From Castor canadensis (taxonomy: Eukaryota; Chordata; Mammalia; Rodentia; Castoridae): 64,000 nucleotides of DNA. The notes under the pieces were generated by a model. The model saw nothing but the letters and a program-made list of their open reading frames with translations, did not search any database and was not told the origin of the DNA. A program made the translations under genes and the position numbers. The stretch lies in contig NC_133391.1 in NCBI RefSeq assembly GCF_047511655.1, positions 134,510,906-134,574,905 of the forward strand. Reading direction: 5' to 3'. Positions 39,337 to 52,664 of this stretch are shown here, one piece after another. Position 1 is the first letter of the stretch. Every line of letters begins with the position of its first letter.

Positions 39337-41154
39337 AATAACACACACAGAAACTGTGTGAGTTCTAATGTTGATGCTTATACCAATAAAAAGAAAGAGT
39401 AAGGTATGAAAATTTCTTTTGTAATTTTAACTCAACTCTTTTTATCTGAAAACAGATTTTTTACAGTATCAATATAGTTAACCCTCTTCTTGTTTTATAG
39501 TGGGTAGAATTGAATAATAGGTAGAGAAAACTATATTCTTGATCACTTAAAAAGTTTTCTTTTCAGTTTGCCTATAAAATTATGGCTTTTATATAAGATA
39601 TATATATATATATATATATGTTACAATGTAATCATATTCAAGAAATGTGTTCTTAAATAAAATTGGAAGAATATGAACTCAGCAGTTTACAAGTGTGTTA
39701 CCTAATCAAAGTGTTAGAAATTGGGGACAGGATATGAAAGTCCTAAATTCATGTGTAACCTATTCAACTACTCCATTTTTCTCAAACTAGATAGAATTTT
39801 AAAAATTCCATCTACATTATTTTGTGTATTCAAAAAGCTTGCCAGATCTCATAAGTAGACATCACATTTTATTAGCCCATTTTTGAGCAACGTACATTCC
39901 AATGAAAATGTCCCCAGGTACCAAAAATGAATATTGTTATTATCCAGTCATCCAACACAGATCATTAACATTAGAAAATCAGTGGGTGGCTATTGGTAAG
40001 GCAGTAGTATCAATATTAGTATTGTTAGTAATTGAGTTGAATATTACATGCCTTGGGAACTATGTTTGTATTACATGTCAAATCCCATTACAAAATATGT
40101 CATAAGAATGGAAAGATTCATAACAAAAAGGATGTCCACACCCCTGGCAGATGGCCCATTTATTTCAAGCAATATTCAATACAAAACAGAGACATTTCCA
40201 CTGTCTTTGGAATTTACTAATAAATTTGGCTTGTGTAGCTATATACCTCTGGCCAAAAGGTTCATATTTAGTGCACATTTTCCTATGCATAGATCCTAGA
40301 GCTGCATTCTTCATGATCTCTTTCAACATTCCCTTAAATTCCCTCTCCACATTCCTGCTAGAATCTTGATGTAGAACATGTATTTTACCTATATTAAAGT
40401 TTTCAAAATGGGTGAAAAGTATTTGAAGCAAGCCAGAAGTTCTCTCAGAGCTTTTCTGAGATCTAATTATTCCAGATGATAAAACATTGTCTTCCAATAC
40501 ATGTCAGAATTTGGTAGCATAATCTGCTGATATCTGAGTAATGCAGCTTGGCTATTGCTTTGGGTTTTGGGCTTTCAGAGTATTGATTTAGATGGGTAAA
40601 GGTTCCAATGCTGAATCAGAACCCAATCTTAATGATAATTTCAGCATCTCTGGGAATAAAATGGAGACAAGTTACAATACAAATGTACAATTGAAAAAGT
40701 CCCCAATAGAAAAATAGAAATAAAGAACTCTTAGAACCCAAAACTTCTGCCTGAATTGAATAATTTTATATGCAAAGGTTGCCACTTAATTTGGAAAGTG
40801 TCACAACTGAAATACAAGAAACTAAATCTCGTGAATAAAATATTCCTTGGCATTCAGATTGACACAAATAAGAAAATAGTTGAATGACATCTGAAATGCT
40901 TGATTCAAAAGAACAGCCAAAGCATGGATGCAGCTGCTGTAGGACAGGGGTTGCAATTGTCAGTACTAACTATGGGAATCTTTCCTGAATAGAAATTACT
41001 GGTGACACCTTGGGAAAAAGTGTAGACTAAGTCTTGATTTAGAATTATCAATCCATTGTGTTATTCTCAGCTAAACATCTAACATTTGCTTTACAAATGT
41101 GTCTCAATGCTCTCATGGAAAAGGTATAGAAAATTTTAAAATATTTCATAGTTG
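39337..41154. other. No recognised gene; AT run and chance frames
   Basis: A TA microsatellite lies at 39598-39619. Overlapping plus-strand frames at 39902-40369 and a minus-strand frame at 40165-40497 lack recognisable domains, and the three frames contradict each other. Confidence 0.45.
39598..39619. repeat. (TA)n microsatellite
   Basis: About 11 TA units. Confidence 0.9.
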
Positions 41155-41245
41155 CAAGTATTTTTTGTTGGCAGTACTAGATTTGAACTGAGAACCATGT
41201 ACTTGCTAGGCAGGTGCTCTACCACTTGAGTGAGTCTGCCAGCCT
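41155..41245 (-). mobile_element. ID-type SINE (left of a pair)
   Basis: An antisense ID-type unit with 'ttgctaggcaggtgctctac' and 'cacttgag'. It has a short T run at the left. Confidence 0.75.
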
Positions 41246-41263
41246 GCAAGTGGCTCTTTTCCT

Positions 41264-41358
41264 CTTCTTTTTTTTTTTTTTTGATGGGACTGAGGTTTAA
41301 ACCCAGGACTTCATACTTGCAAAGCAGGTACTCTACCACTTGAGACACACCTTCAGTG
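41264..41358 (-). mobile_element. ID-type SINE (right of a pair)
   Basis: A T run at 41270-41282 is followed by a second antisense ID-type unit ('gcaaagcaggtactctacca'). Two independent ID units lie about 20 bp apart in the same orientation. Confidence 0.8.
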
Positions 41359-42261
41359 TCTGCAAATGGTTTTTGTGAGGAAAAATGTATAAAGCAAAAC
41401 AGAAGCCTTTTCTGATGCTTCTTTTTTTGTATGAATATTCTATGATATCATGTTGAAGCTATGCAAGCAGATTTTCTTGAGTCATACAGCTCTGTTTCTC
41501 AGGTCAATGATGTCCCAGGAGACAAACAAATAGAACTAAGAAATGGACATTTCCAGGTATGTATTTGCTCCACATTATCACTTACTCTCTCAGTGGGTTC
41601 CTGAGGTCATTGCTTTTCAATCAATCATAACATGATTTAGTGTTCTTGCTGCCCACTAAGGCTTTGTCCTAGTTTTCTGGTCCAACAAATAACAATAGTT
41701 CATTGGGTCACTCCTGATTTGATAGGGACCTTGGGATGTTTCAGTTATACTTACTTGTCATTTGATCACCATCATATCAAAATGCAAATCCAGTTCAAAA
41801 AATTAAATCCAGTTCAAAAAAAAAAAATCAGTTCCAAAGACTTTCTAGACTAACTCTTGACAGTTCTCAAGAGATACAAGGAAAATACAGCTTCTGTCCT
41901 AAGGATTTGTTTAATATTTTGCTAATGAATATTTCATGGAGATTTTTCTGAATACACATCACTCCTTACTTAGCAACCTGTTCATCTGAAATCAGTCTTC
42001 TTCCAACATCACTTAGTATAATTTCTTGGGATAGTTGGCATGATTTTATTTTTCTTGTTTGAGTTTTCAAACTTCTAATTTAGACATTCAGGACATTTGG
42101 TCATTCTGTATGTCTCTCTAAAATTGACTAAAGAATAACTTATGCACAGTATTTCACAAATCAAGGGAAGTAGACCATATCCTCTATACCATTATTTGGT
42201 TACTCATTAGTCTTAGAGTTGTTTAGGGGTTGGCTGTCATCCATAAAACTTATTTGTGTAC
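41359..42261. other. No recognised feature
   Basis: AT-rich. An imperfect local duplication, 'aatccagttcaaaaa', occurs at about 41786 and 41805. Confidence 0.5.
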
Positions 42262-42362
42262 AGGGCTAGTGGTGAGACTCAAGTGGTAGAGTATGTGCCT
42301 GGCAAACACAAAGCCCTGAGCTCAAACTCCAGAACCACAAAAACAAGCAAACAAACAAAATA
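42262..42362 (+). mobile_element. ID-type SINE
   Basis: Sense ID-type unit ('agactcaagtggtagagtat', 'gagctcaaactcc') ending in a CAAA-rich tail. Confidence 0.8.
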
Positions 42363-42849
42363 CTTACTTATGTACAGATTCTGATTTAAAGACACCTTTT
42401 CTTATATACATTTGCAGTACTACTATTGTAGTTTTCAAAATATAAATATCAAGCAGCTAAGGATGGAACTTACATCTATTGTATTGCAGAGCTGCACAGT
42501 AGCTACTAGTTTCACTAGTTATATGTAGCTTATTGAACTAAATTAATTAAAATAATGTTAAATTAAGTTCATCAGTCACACTAGCCACTTTGCATGTGCT
42601 CAACAGCCCCCATGTGTCTAGTGGTTGCCATGTTGTATAACACATATACAATACATTTTCATCATCATAGAAAGGCTTTTTGGACAAGCTTTTTGTTTTC
42701 TTTTTATGAGAGAAACAAAACCAACATTATACTGTTGCATTTTTAGGGTATCCCAAAGCAAATGATATGAGTCTCAACTGGTAAAATTCTAGGCAATCAA
42801 TAAGAAGTCCAGTCCCTCTACAATCATGTGAGTCTTATTCTGCATTGTT
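42363..42849. other. No recognised feature
   Basis: AT-rich sequence with no frame of note. Confidence 0.5.
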
Positions 42850-42965
42850 TATCTTATTTTACACATCAGGAAACATCAATAGATCACAGGACTTGTCCCA
42901 TTGTCTTCGCAAGGTTGGTGAGTGGTTCAGGTAGAATTAAAGCTGACAGCCCAGACCACTTAATC
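42850..42965 (-). mobile_element. MIR SINE fragment
   Basis: Landmarks of antisense MIR appear in order: 'attttacacatcaggaaac', a region for 'ggtcacacagctagtaag', then 'ggtagaattaaagc'. Diverged. Confidence 0.5.
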
Positions 42966-43329
42966 TGTGGAAAATTAAGGGCCAGACACAATGTGGATAA
43001 GCATCACAAGTGAAGACAACCTCAAATAGGCCTCTGGAAAATTGTTGATACACCCCAAAAGCTCTTTTATAATAGGCTGCAATAGAAGTCTATTTATCTG
43101 ATTTTCTTAATAAGTTATCCTTAGAACTGAGAGCTTATTTACTATGTTACCTCTAGTAGACTTTTACTAATTAGAGAATTTATCAAGTTACCCTACATGG
43201 AATGGAAATGTAGAAGATGATTTAAAATTTTTAAACTTGAAAGAGGATGTTCAGAGAATAGTATTGTTGAATATATGTGTGTCACCAAAATAGATTAAAT
43301 AGATTATAAATGTGTAAACAGAAAGCTGT
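42966..43329. other. No recognised feature
   Basis: AT-rich sequence. Confidence 0.5.
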
Positions 43330-43480
43330 GGGCAACTGCCCTAATGGGAAGCTACACTCTCTTGTCTCACTTATATGCTTAGACATAGAACCCATAAACT
43401 GGGCAACTGCCCTAATGGAAAGCCACACTCTTCTCTCACTTACATGCTGAGTCAATGCTTAGACATAGAACTTGTAAACT
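43330..43480 (+). repeat. Two-copy tandem duplication, about 71-80 bp
   Basis: gggcaactgccctaatgg starts both 43330 and 43401. The copies stay aligned to 'tgcttagacatagaac'. The second copy has an extra 'gctgagtcaa'-type insertion. The copies are roughly 85-90 percent identical. Confidence 0.88.
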
Positions 43481-44059
43481 GAATAAATGGCTAGAAATCT
43501 ACAGGATTTCTATACTCAGCATCCCCAGAATTATATAGAGAAGTGATACACTGAGTTCTTCCCTCAGGGGCCTACTGTCTTTTCATTGGTCAACTATACC
43601 CTCGGAAAAAGATATACCATGACATTAAAAGGAGTGATGGATGTGGGTCTGAGATGATCCTGATACTTTGTGACCCAAAGTCTCTCAATCATCCTCTGAT
43701 AGAGCAGAGTCACATGGGATTAGGTAAGAAAGTGAAATCTTGACCCATGCCTATTTCTTTGTGGTTAGAGGGGTCAAAAGCTCACATAGTGGTCATTTCT
43801 TTTATTTTTGAATGCATAATCAGAATGAACATACTTAGTTGTTAGCAAAATATTCACATTAGTTGCTTTACGTTTAAGTAAACACTATTAAACTCAGAGA
43901 ACCCAGGTAGAAGCCCTCAAAACTGCCTCCACTTTGACAAAAAGAATAAATAAAAAATAATATCACTTTTGAAGAGGTTGGCAGATTAAAATTTTAAGGG
44001 ATTCAGAGGTTGCAATCTTTATATCCCCAATTAATATACTAGTCTGGTTCCTGCAAAAA

Positions 44060-44290
44060 TTGATGGCACAGGAAAAGATGACAGTGGACAAATATACACT
44101 TAACTCTTATAGCTGTTGTGTCAATTGTATCTTTATAAGTACAGAATATCACAGCCTCTTGAGTTGGTGGGAAGGTACTGAGCTGGCAAATGCTTTGCTT
44201 TCAATAACTCTCAGAAATGAATATCAGAAGCAGTTCACACTCATATGGGATGGACAACAGTATACATTTATAGTCTTACCCCTGGGCTAG
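44060..44290 (+). pseudogene. Retroviral pol fragment (reverse transcriptase region)
   Basis: A 76-codon frame whose second half has the conserved pattern of retroviral reverse transcriptase: a LANAF-like motif A region, then a KQFTLIW-like stretch and a VLPLG end. The frame closes at a TAG, and the next stretch (44291-44400) continues the similarity in broken frames. Reverse transcriptase makes viral DNA from RNA; this copy cannot. Confidence 0.75.
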
Positions 44291-44587
44291 GGTCATTCTT
44301 CTCTCTGTCACAAAATAAACTGAAGAAAGCAGGACCATGTGAACTTTCTGAAGAACATTGCACTTGTTCACTTTATTGATATCTTGTTAATTAGACCTGA
44401 TGAACAAGAAATGGCCAATATATGTTTTGGCAAGATGCTTGTGCTTGAGATGGAGCAAAATAAAATATAAAAAGATTCAGGGACCTGTCATGTTAATGAT
44501 TTGTTCATGAGTTTCAGCATTGTAAGGCATGTTGGAACATCTTTACACAATTGAACTCTATACTTCCTAACACTAAGAAGGAAGCAC

Positions 44588-45400
44588 CATTTGATCCAGC
44601 AATACCACTCTTGGGGATATACCCAAAAGACTGTTACTCCAGAGGCACCTGCACATCCATGTTTATTGCAGCACTATTCACAATAGCCAAGTTATGGAAA
44701 CAGCCAAGATGCCCCACCACTGACGAATGGATTAAGAAAATGTGGTATCTATACACAATGGAATTTTATGCAGCCATGAAGAAGAACGAAATGTTATCAT
44801 TCGCTGGTAAATGGATGGAATTGGAGAACATCATTCTGAGTGAGGTTAGCCTGGCTCAAAAGACCAAAAATCGTATGTTCTCCCTCATATGTGGACATTA
44901 GATCAAGGGCAAACACAACAAGGGGATTGGACTATGAGCACATGATAAAAGCGAGAGCACACAAGGGAGGGGTGAGGATAGGTAAGACACCTAAAAAACT
45001 AGCTAGCATTTGTTGCCCTTAATGCAGAGAAACTAAAGCAGATACCTTAAAGCAACTGAGGCCAATAGGAGAAGGGGACCAGGAACTAGAGAAAAGGTTA
45101 GATCAAAAAGAATTAACCTAGAAGGTAACACCCACGCACAGGAAATCAATGTGAGTCAATGCCCTGTATAGCTATCCTTATCTCAACCAGCAAAACCCCT
45201 TGTTCCTTCCTATTATTGCTTATACTCTCTCTACAACAAAATTAGAGATAAGGGCAAAATAGTTTCTGCGGGGTATTGAGGGGGGGAGCGGGAGGGGGTG
45301 GAGTGGGTGGTAAGGGAGGGGGTGGGGGCAGGGGGGAGAAATGAACCAAGCCTTGTATGCACATATGAATAATAAAAGAAAAATGAAAAAAAAAAAAAAA
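44588..45400 (+). mobile_element. 5'-truncated copy of the young L1 family
   Basis: Nearly identical to 31732-32530, covering the ORF2 C-terminus (frame to 44901) and 3' UTR with its G-rich tract, and ending in an A tail. Perfect 13 bp repeats aagaaggaagcac flank it (44575-44587 and 45401-45413). It lacks 9 bp present in the full-length copy near 31775. It is inserted in the endogenous retrovirus. Confidence 0.95.
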
Positions 45401-47689
45401 AAGAAGGAAGCACATTCTTTGGTAGGTCTCTTTGGGTTTTGGAGGCATATATTTTATACTACTGTGATCCATTTATTGAGAAGACAGAACACTGCTAGTA
45501 TTGAATAGGTCTCAGAGCAAGAAGGGACTCTATAGCAAGAGCAGGCTGTGGAACAAGGCTATGGTAGATTCAATGGACTGGAAATATCTCTAGGATAGAC
45601 AGGTATTACCTGGAGACTTTCTGGAAAGAATTGCATCACAAGGTCTAAGAGCAACATCATGTCATCTGCTATAGAAAGTCACATACCATTTGAAAAATAA
45701 ATCCTGATATGCTATTAGTCCTTTAGAACTTGAGCATCTATTCATGTGATCTCAAGAGGCCGGTCAGTCATATCATCCCCTTACATGTTGGCTACCATCA
45801 GTCCACCAAATAATAAGCTTGGGCCCAGTAGCAATCCATTATAAAATGAAAATACTAGATCCAACATGGGACTTGAGCAAGTTGAGAGAGCAAACAAGCT
45901 CATGATACTTTCATGTCACATGTTAGCATTTCTCCACTCAGCTCAGCTTTAACCTCTGGGGTTTCTTATCAATGGCTAATGGAAGAGACAAAAGCCTGAG
46001 CTAGGTTCATGGATCATCAGCTTGGTGTTCTGGTATAAGCCAAAAGTGGACTTCTGCTCTACCACAGTCACATGCAGAGATGGGACTAAGTGATAGTAGT
46101 GAGTGAAAGCCCTTAAAATGGGCAGCTCTTCAGTCAGGGGCTTATTTTACTCATCTTATTGGAGTGAGAAGTAGATAGATATAAAATATTCCCAAATCCT
46201 TAGGCAATGATAAATGGCTTAGTTGGTTATAAATACATAAACTGATTGACAATGGTGAATGATTTAGTTGGTGGGTCAGAAATTTGGAAGGAGTAAGATT
46301 AAAAGATTAGTGATAAGCATATTTGAAGAGGAGGCAGGTGGTTGGACCTGTATACATGGGCACAAAATGTAACTTCATGTGATACAATACAGAAGAGGTG
46401 CTAAACAACAGTGTGGACAAGACAGACTTCAGCCTGTCTATGTCCGTTGTCATCACAGAGCTTATGCAATGAGTTTTTGAATTGTGTGACATAGTGACAG
46501 AAAGGGACGTTTTGAATGGGCCTAGCAGAATGGGTTCTCTCTCCTTCACAATGGTTAATCATACTACTTCTGTAACTAATATCTAGTTTATTTGTATCTA
46601 AATCATTGCTGCATCCTTACCAAGATATCATTTCTCAAAGAGATCAAGCAGTTACTTAGGAGTAGGTTCTTACTTTGTCCCCTTTCCATCCTAAAAAGAA
46701 CAGTGTTTCATTCTGATGAGAGTTGGCCTTCTATGCCTGGACCAGCATCAGTATCCAAGGGTTCATGAAGGATATAATCTACTGACATTGGATTTCATAT
46801 AATATTGCCTTGAACAAAGGAACCAACTGTAGGGTAGAAATGTAATGATGATCACATGACCATGGGATCTACTAGTCCTACCTCATAATATACCATCCAA
46901 AAACTGGATGTCCTGATAGACAATAGTGTGTTCTTCTCACCAACTTGAGATAACATCTTGAAAGGATGGGTGCCATCCTTTAGGATGTGTTATGTATATT
47001 AAATCAGTGGCCATTGGCTGCTCACTTAATAGGTACAATATATGAGTTTGAGAACCAAACACTATATAATTATAAGTGGTCTTAATCATCATCATTCCAA
47101 TGGACTATTTGGGGATTCATGCTTGTCATTACTGTGTACAAGCATGTCAAGGCCTGTGGTTCTGGAGTCACTGGTTCTTAGAAAGAGAAACCTTTCTCCT
47201 AGACAACACAGTAAGAATTCCAACAAAATATTTTATGCTTAATCATTTTGGGGCTTCACATGCCAGTAGAACAGCAGGTTAAGAAAAGGATTACATACTA
47301 TAGTAGGGTAATTGATCTCCATCATTAATAGGAGGTTGAGCTATTTCTACAACATAAGGGCACAGAAACTATTTTTGTCACTAATTTGATCCATTTTGGC
47401 ATCTTTTTGTTTTTCCATTCCTTCTTAGTGATAAATGCAGCCATAGGGATAAATGCAAATAGTCTTAGAGTAAATGCAACGATAGCAACCACAATGTAAT
47501 AAGGACACAGTTACCAGTGTCTCAGAATCCACAGGTATTAATGACCACAAAGCAAATCAGTTAGACCAGCACAGATGCCAGCTAAGGGAAGATAATTAGT
47601 ATCAGTTAAAACCTGGGAGTTAAAAGTAGATATTGAGATTATAGTTTGTCTTCTTAACCTTCATTTTGATGTTTTCCCAGAATCTTTTT

Positions 47690-47860
47690 GTTTAATTTTT
47701 ATTAGCATAAATTGTTTGTACAAAGGGTTTTTATTGTGATATTTACAGCATGCATATAAAATACTTTGATCAAATTCACCCCATCTATATTACTCTTTAT
47801 TAACTCATTTTCCTCCTTACCCCATTTATTTAACAGCTTTTGGTGAGACAGTTTAAGGTT
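47690..47860 (-). mobile_element. L1 3' end fragment
   Basis: Antisense L1 3' UTR text ('tttttattgtgatattta', 'ttgatcaaattcaccccat') like that at 20160-20240. Confidence 0.6.
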
Positions 47861-48494
47861 TTCAATTCAGTTTTCATTCCATTGTACCCAGAAATGTTAT
47901 TTTATCTGGCTCCAATATAGATATTTTAATTTTACTCTAAACACTTTTGAAATAAAACAAATAAATGAAATAGGGAAGCAGTTAGGCCTGGAAATATGTT
48001 ATCTCATGCTTTGAGTCACTTATAAACACTTGCTCACTTTGAGTTTCCACATATTTCTTCACTCAGATTATGCAATGACCAAGTTCATAACATATTTCTA
48101 TAATGCTGAATGCTATCCACCTTCAATGATAGTCCATCACTATCACTCCTAAAGAATTAACCCAGAAAGATTTATCTTTAATCATCCATCAAGCCCACTT
48201 AAAAGGAGACATTAACTACCCCTTTAAAGGGAGAAAGACACTGTCAAAGAGGTAAATGCTGATTTATTTCTTTCTTAATTTGATTTGACAAAAGATAGTC
48301 TTCTGCATACCCAGCACATTAGATGTTTCGTCAGAAGTCATCATAAAATAAACATTCTTATGTGTCCAAGGTTTTTTTTTTTAAGTAAAGATGCAAAACA
48401 TACAGAAAGATGGCTCCACTGTCACCTAGAAACAGAGGCCATTCCTGTATCAAAGAAGCAAATATATCGTGTTAAAGCATTCTGATGGTTGAAA
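47861..48494. other. No recognised feature
   Basis: A 66-codon plus-strand frame (48285-48485) has no motif. Confidence 0.5.
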
Positions 48495-48680
48495 ATGTGG
48501 TTACCAGAATCAAGACTACTGAAGTGTGAATCTTGGCTCTTACTTACTATCCCTTTCTATCTGTGTCCAATCTGCATAATAAACTAATAATAACACCAGT
48601 CACTATTAGGTTTTCTGTGAGAGCTAAGTGTACCAAAAATGTCATAAATAGGACAAAGGTAGCAGGCAGTAAGTATATGC
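48495..48680 (+). mobile_element. MIR SINE
   Basis: Landmarks are a 'gaatcttggctcttacttac' centre, then 'aataaactaataataac' and 'gtgagagctaagtgtacc', then the 'gcaggcagtaagtat' end. Their order matches MIR. Confidence 0.72.
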
Positions 48681-51600
48681 TGCTATGACAATTGTTTCTT
48701 TCCCACAATTTTTTAAGTGATATGAATCTTGGAGAGAAACTACCTGGAAGGAAGGTGAGAATCAAGTGGATCTGAGTATCATGAGAGGTGGATTTTTGTG
48801 GTGGTGTTGATGCCCTGCTCAGATCCAGTTTAAAGGAAGGTATACTTAACTCTCAATCTGTGAATGTTGTTCAGCTTCCTCATTCTCTGGAGATTTGCCA
48901 TTAGCCAGATGAGAACACTCTTTCCTGAGAGATGATTCTCTTCCTCAGAAGGCTAATACAAAATATGGCTATGAAGGTACAAAAATATGGTTCCCTTGCC
49001 TCAAGATGGGAAAAATTCTATGGTGTAATACTTATTCCTGAGCTCCCCATGGGATCGGGCTAAAGCTAGTCACCAGCTGCAATTGCATCTTTGTTTAGCT
49101 TTCCTCTCCACCCTAGACTTTTGCAATTAGAGCTTTTACATGATATAATAATTTGTCAATAGCTGAAATGAAAAGGAGAGAAAAAAAATCATTTGCTTCA
49201 CCCTACTTTTCCTATTATCCCTCCCCGATATGATTTTCTCAATAAATCTCTGCACAAGAATTTTTGTCACTAGTTTTGTTTCTACGGAACCAGAGCTAGG
49301 ATGAGGTATGAAGCAAATTTCCAAGAATCTTAATGGTTAGGAATTCCAAACATAACCAGTCAAAGCATTTCTCAGTAAGGGAAGATGTGTGTGTGTGTGT
49401 GCATGCACACATGTGCACACACACATGTGCACACACACACACTTTGTATGTTTTGGCGAGTAAGTCTACTTTTCCCCCAAATGACTGAGAATCTTGCCCT
49501 TTCAGCAACCAGGAAAAACAGAGGCTCAAATCCTAAGTGATGGACATGCCTGCTTCAGTGACTTGTGGGCACATGTATCTTCTCCTTGGAAAGGCATGTA
49601 GCTATATGCCTGCATGGGAGTGCCTGGGATGAATACACAACTCAATCACATGCCTTGGAAAAGAACCAGTAGGCACATAGCCTATTAAGCAGAACACAGG
49701 TGAAGCAGGTTTGGACGATAAATGTTCTTTGGAAAGACTTTTATGTTAGGCAATAAGCAGGATCTTCAAACTCATTTTGGATCTAATTCTTTAGACTTGG
49801 ATATTAGTGGACTTTTGCAATTAGAAATATTACATTAGGAAGATAATTTATAAATCGCTGAAAAAGGAAAGGAGAGATAAGACCATCTGGCGTGTAGACA
49901 GAGATGTGTGCACATTTTCTAAATCATGATGATAGAGAAGATATTCAATGGCTTGCAAAAAGGCAACATCACAGCAGGAAAAACCAAGATCAATCAGGAG
50001 AGCTGGATCTAAAAGCTGTCTAAAATCAGGAAAACACTTTATTTGCCTGTTAGAAACTTTACTGAAGCTACATGTGTGGCTATTGAAATATTTGATAAAT
50101 GTCAAAGTGAATCTGGCCCAACATTTTAGTATATTTGGTTTAATTTATGTTAACTATGTAATTTTGAAGTTGGTCTTGTCAACAAACTTCCAAATGCCAA
50201 GAATATCTAATAAAACCTCAGAAAATTGATTTTAACTAATAATAAATAAAAGTTGCTTAGGGCCTTTACTAGGAAGACAAGGATGCTTGAAGTCCCTTGG
50301 AGGGATTCCCCAGCAAGTTACCTGAGGTGAAAAGAAGAGATGACAGGAATGTCCAAGATGGGGCTGATATGTAGCATAAATAAGACGCCATAAGAGAGAA
50401 GGGGACCATGAAACAATGTGTGACTGTTTGCTCTACATGGGTGAAAATTTTCAGCATAAAGAACAAGTTTTATGCTGCATTTTTTACAGATTCCACTTCT
50501 TAAGTATCCTGTGGAATTTCAGTTAGGTCTTTGAAATTCTGTCTTAATAGCTAGCAATCCCCGCCACCGAAGTTTAGCTATATGGAATTGCCCTGAATTT
50601 TCTTCTTCCTTGACCATTTCTCACCATATTGACCAAGAAAATATCATCCAGAAAAATAGTCATAGTAGGCTTTTTCTTTGTATTACAGGGCCACTCTGAT
50701 TTCACAGGTCTTGTTTTCTGAGTCACCCAGCATGAGTTGGAGGTTTGGAATCTGGACAGGGCCTGATCTAGACAAGTGATAAGCTGACATCAAAAGGTTT
50801 TGCCGCTCAGGTCTATGGAAGCACCTAAGAAGACAGATACTACTCCAAACCCCAAATGTTTTTTAGAATCATCAAATCTGGGCTGGAAATCTTACAACAA
50901 GATTATTTCCCATGAAATGTCTGGTGCTGTAGCTTATGCTTCCCATCAGGTTATAAATGCCACAAGAACAGCTTTCCTTGCTATATTTAACTTTGTTCTG
51001 TGCCAGTTTTAGTCTTGGCCCAAAGATTCAAAAGGGTGAGACATTGATAAGAAGAGAAGGCAATTGACCATATTGAAAGAGAGCTTCATGCAGATTCTGA
51101 TCTAGGGGATGCTGAGGGGTGTTGTTACTTTTATAAGCTAGTTTTCTACTTCCTCTAGCAAATGAAGAAGTGTGTACAGGTGATGACTCCCATAGACTCT
51201 AGAAGAGTCACTGGTGCTGAGAAACAGCTGTCTCAAGTCAGTAAAGTTAGAATGCTGACAGAAGACTCTAACTGGTACAGAAAGGTTAGACTTGCATATC
51301 CTTAGTCAAGTGTAAACAGCACACTCTGATGAATGTGAGGAGCCCTAGGTTTGCAGAGTGGAACTTACAGAGGTAAAAAGACAAGGCAGTATTGTGAAAG
51401 TGAAACACTGTGCTTAGAAGGGTAAGGGTAATAGGTCTGGTGAGGAGGATGTCTGAGCATGGGAAGAAATCATCTTGTCCAGAAGCCCCTTAATTCCTAA
51501 CAAATTACTGGATTCTGTCTCTAGAGACTGGTACTTGTTGGAGAGTCTTCTTTTCTGACTTTTACCTTTTTAAGAATCTCTAAAATAGACTTTGACACAT

Positions 51601-52664
51601 GAAAGAAGAAAACATCTTTTAATTGATTGAATTCACCATATATTTCATATACCAAGAATTCAAGCAAGATAACTGTACAATGAAAGCACATTAATATTTT
51701 TCCTTAAAAATGAATTTTACTTTTCTCTATAGGACACTATAAAATTTTAGGGCTTGATTATTGGTTCAGTCTTTCAACATTCACTTACTGAGGTCTTACT
51801 CTCTGATCCTGTAATACTTTCTGGGTTTATAAATATGAATAGGAACTAGATTGTTGCCCTCAGAGCAGGGAAGACTTCCCAGAAATGATGTAGTCACACA
51901 GAGCCCCCCTTTGAATGTCAGGTGTCTTTATAGCTTCATGTTCACATGTCACTGTCTAGAAATTCTTAAAGAAGTTTGAACAAGGGACCCTGCATTTTCA
52001 TTTGCTCTGGGTCTTGCAGCTCAAGCCTCAGAGGCTTATAATAATGTTTTATATAATGTGATAATGTGAAAAAACAGCAAGTACATCACAAGTTCTGTTA
52101 TGAATCCCAGAGGTAGATGTATCTACATGTGTTTGTTAGAATTCATATGCATTAATTTAGGATGTGTTATTTTATTGATAATTTTAGTAAGAATTTACAC
52201 CTAACAACTGTTTACATTTTGCTAAGACAATGCAAAATTATGTTAATTTGTGCTAGTTAGTTTAGCCTAGCAAAGCCCATAGTAGAGAGAGCAGAGATGA
52301 TTTGCTAACAAACTTTACTTCTAACCCACCAGAAATTATTCTTACTTCCCACTGCCTACCAGAGAGAACAAACTTTTCCTTTGAGGTATCAGTGGCTTGA
52401 GTTGGTGAGGAGGTAAGCAAATTTTAGGGATTTCAAATGACTAGATTGTTGGGAGAGAAGTACTAGGAGTAAGTCAAGTTGTAGATTTGATGTTGAGAAG
52501 ATCCACACATGGAGACCAAAATTTGGCAGAGGTAAGAATGAAGACAACAAGAAACTAAAAATAATGATATTAGTGGTCCTATAGTAATTTCATATTTTGT
52601 ATTCTAATTAGTTTCTTTGATAAATTAATAACAATAGCACTTTGGTTTTCTATCAAGTGGATAG
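48681..52664. other. No recognised gene
   Basis: About 4 kb of unassigned DNA. It contains a GT/CA microsatellite (49386-49442). A diverged direct repeat around 'gacttttgcaattag' lies at 49119 and 49812. The frames at 49848-50105 (minus) and 49948-50229 (plus) overlap and lack motifs. Confidence 0.45.
49386..49442. repeat. GT/CA microsatellite with internal symmetry
   Basis: A (GT)n run is followed by GCATGCACAC and alternating CA/TG blocks. Purine-pyrimidine alternation is nearly continuous, and the two halves can pair with each other. Confidence 0.95.

Larger units (their letters stand above)
43950..47620 (+). mobile_element. Class III (ERV-L type) endogenous retrovirus internal remnant
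   Basis: Decayed pol sequence starts before 44060. It is interrupted by an L1 at 44588-45400 and resumes at 45414 in the downstream part of pol with 'ggtctctttgggttttggag'. Further landmarks extend to about 47600, with colinearity to the ERV3-16/HERV16 group judged from memory. No intact gene remains and stops are frequent. LTRs were not located at the ends. Confidence 0.7.

Noticed and set aside
39902..40369. Overlapping plus-strand frames with a hydrophobic stretch, perhaps an exon of a membrane protein
   Set aside because: Several frames overlap in different phases, no splice signals bound them convincingly, and no family motif was seen.
43330..43480. CRISPR-like repeat
   Set aside because: Only two adjacent copies with no spacers, in a mammalian repeat-rich context.
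49119..49880. Tandem segmental duplication suggested by the shared word gacttttgcaattag at 49119 and 49812
   Set aside because: Similarity is limited to about 70 bp at low identity and does not extend on either side.
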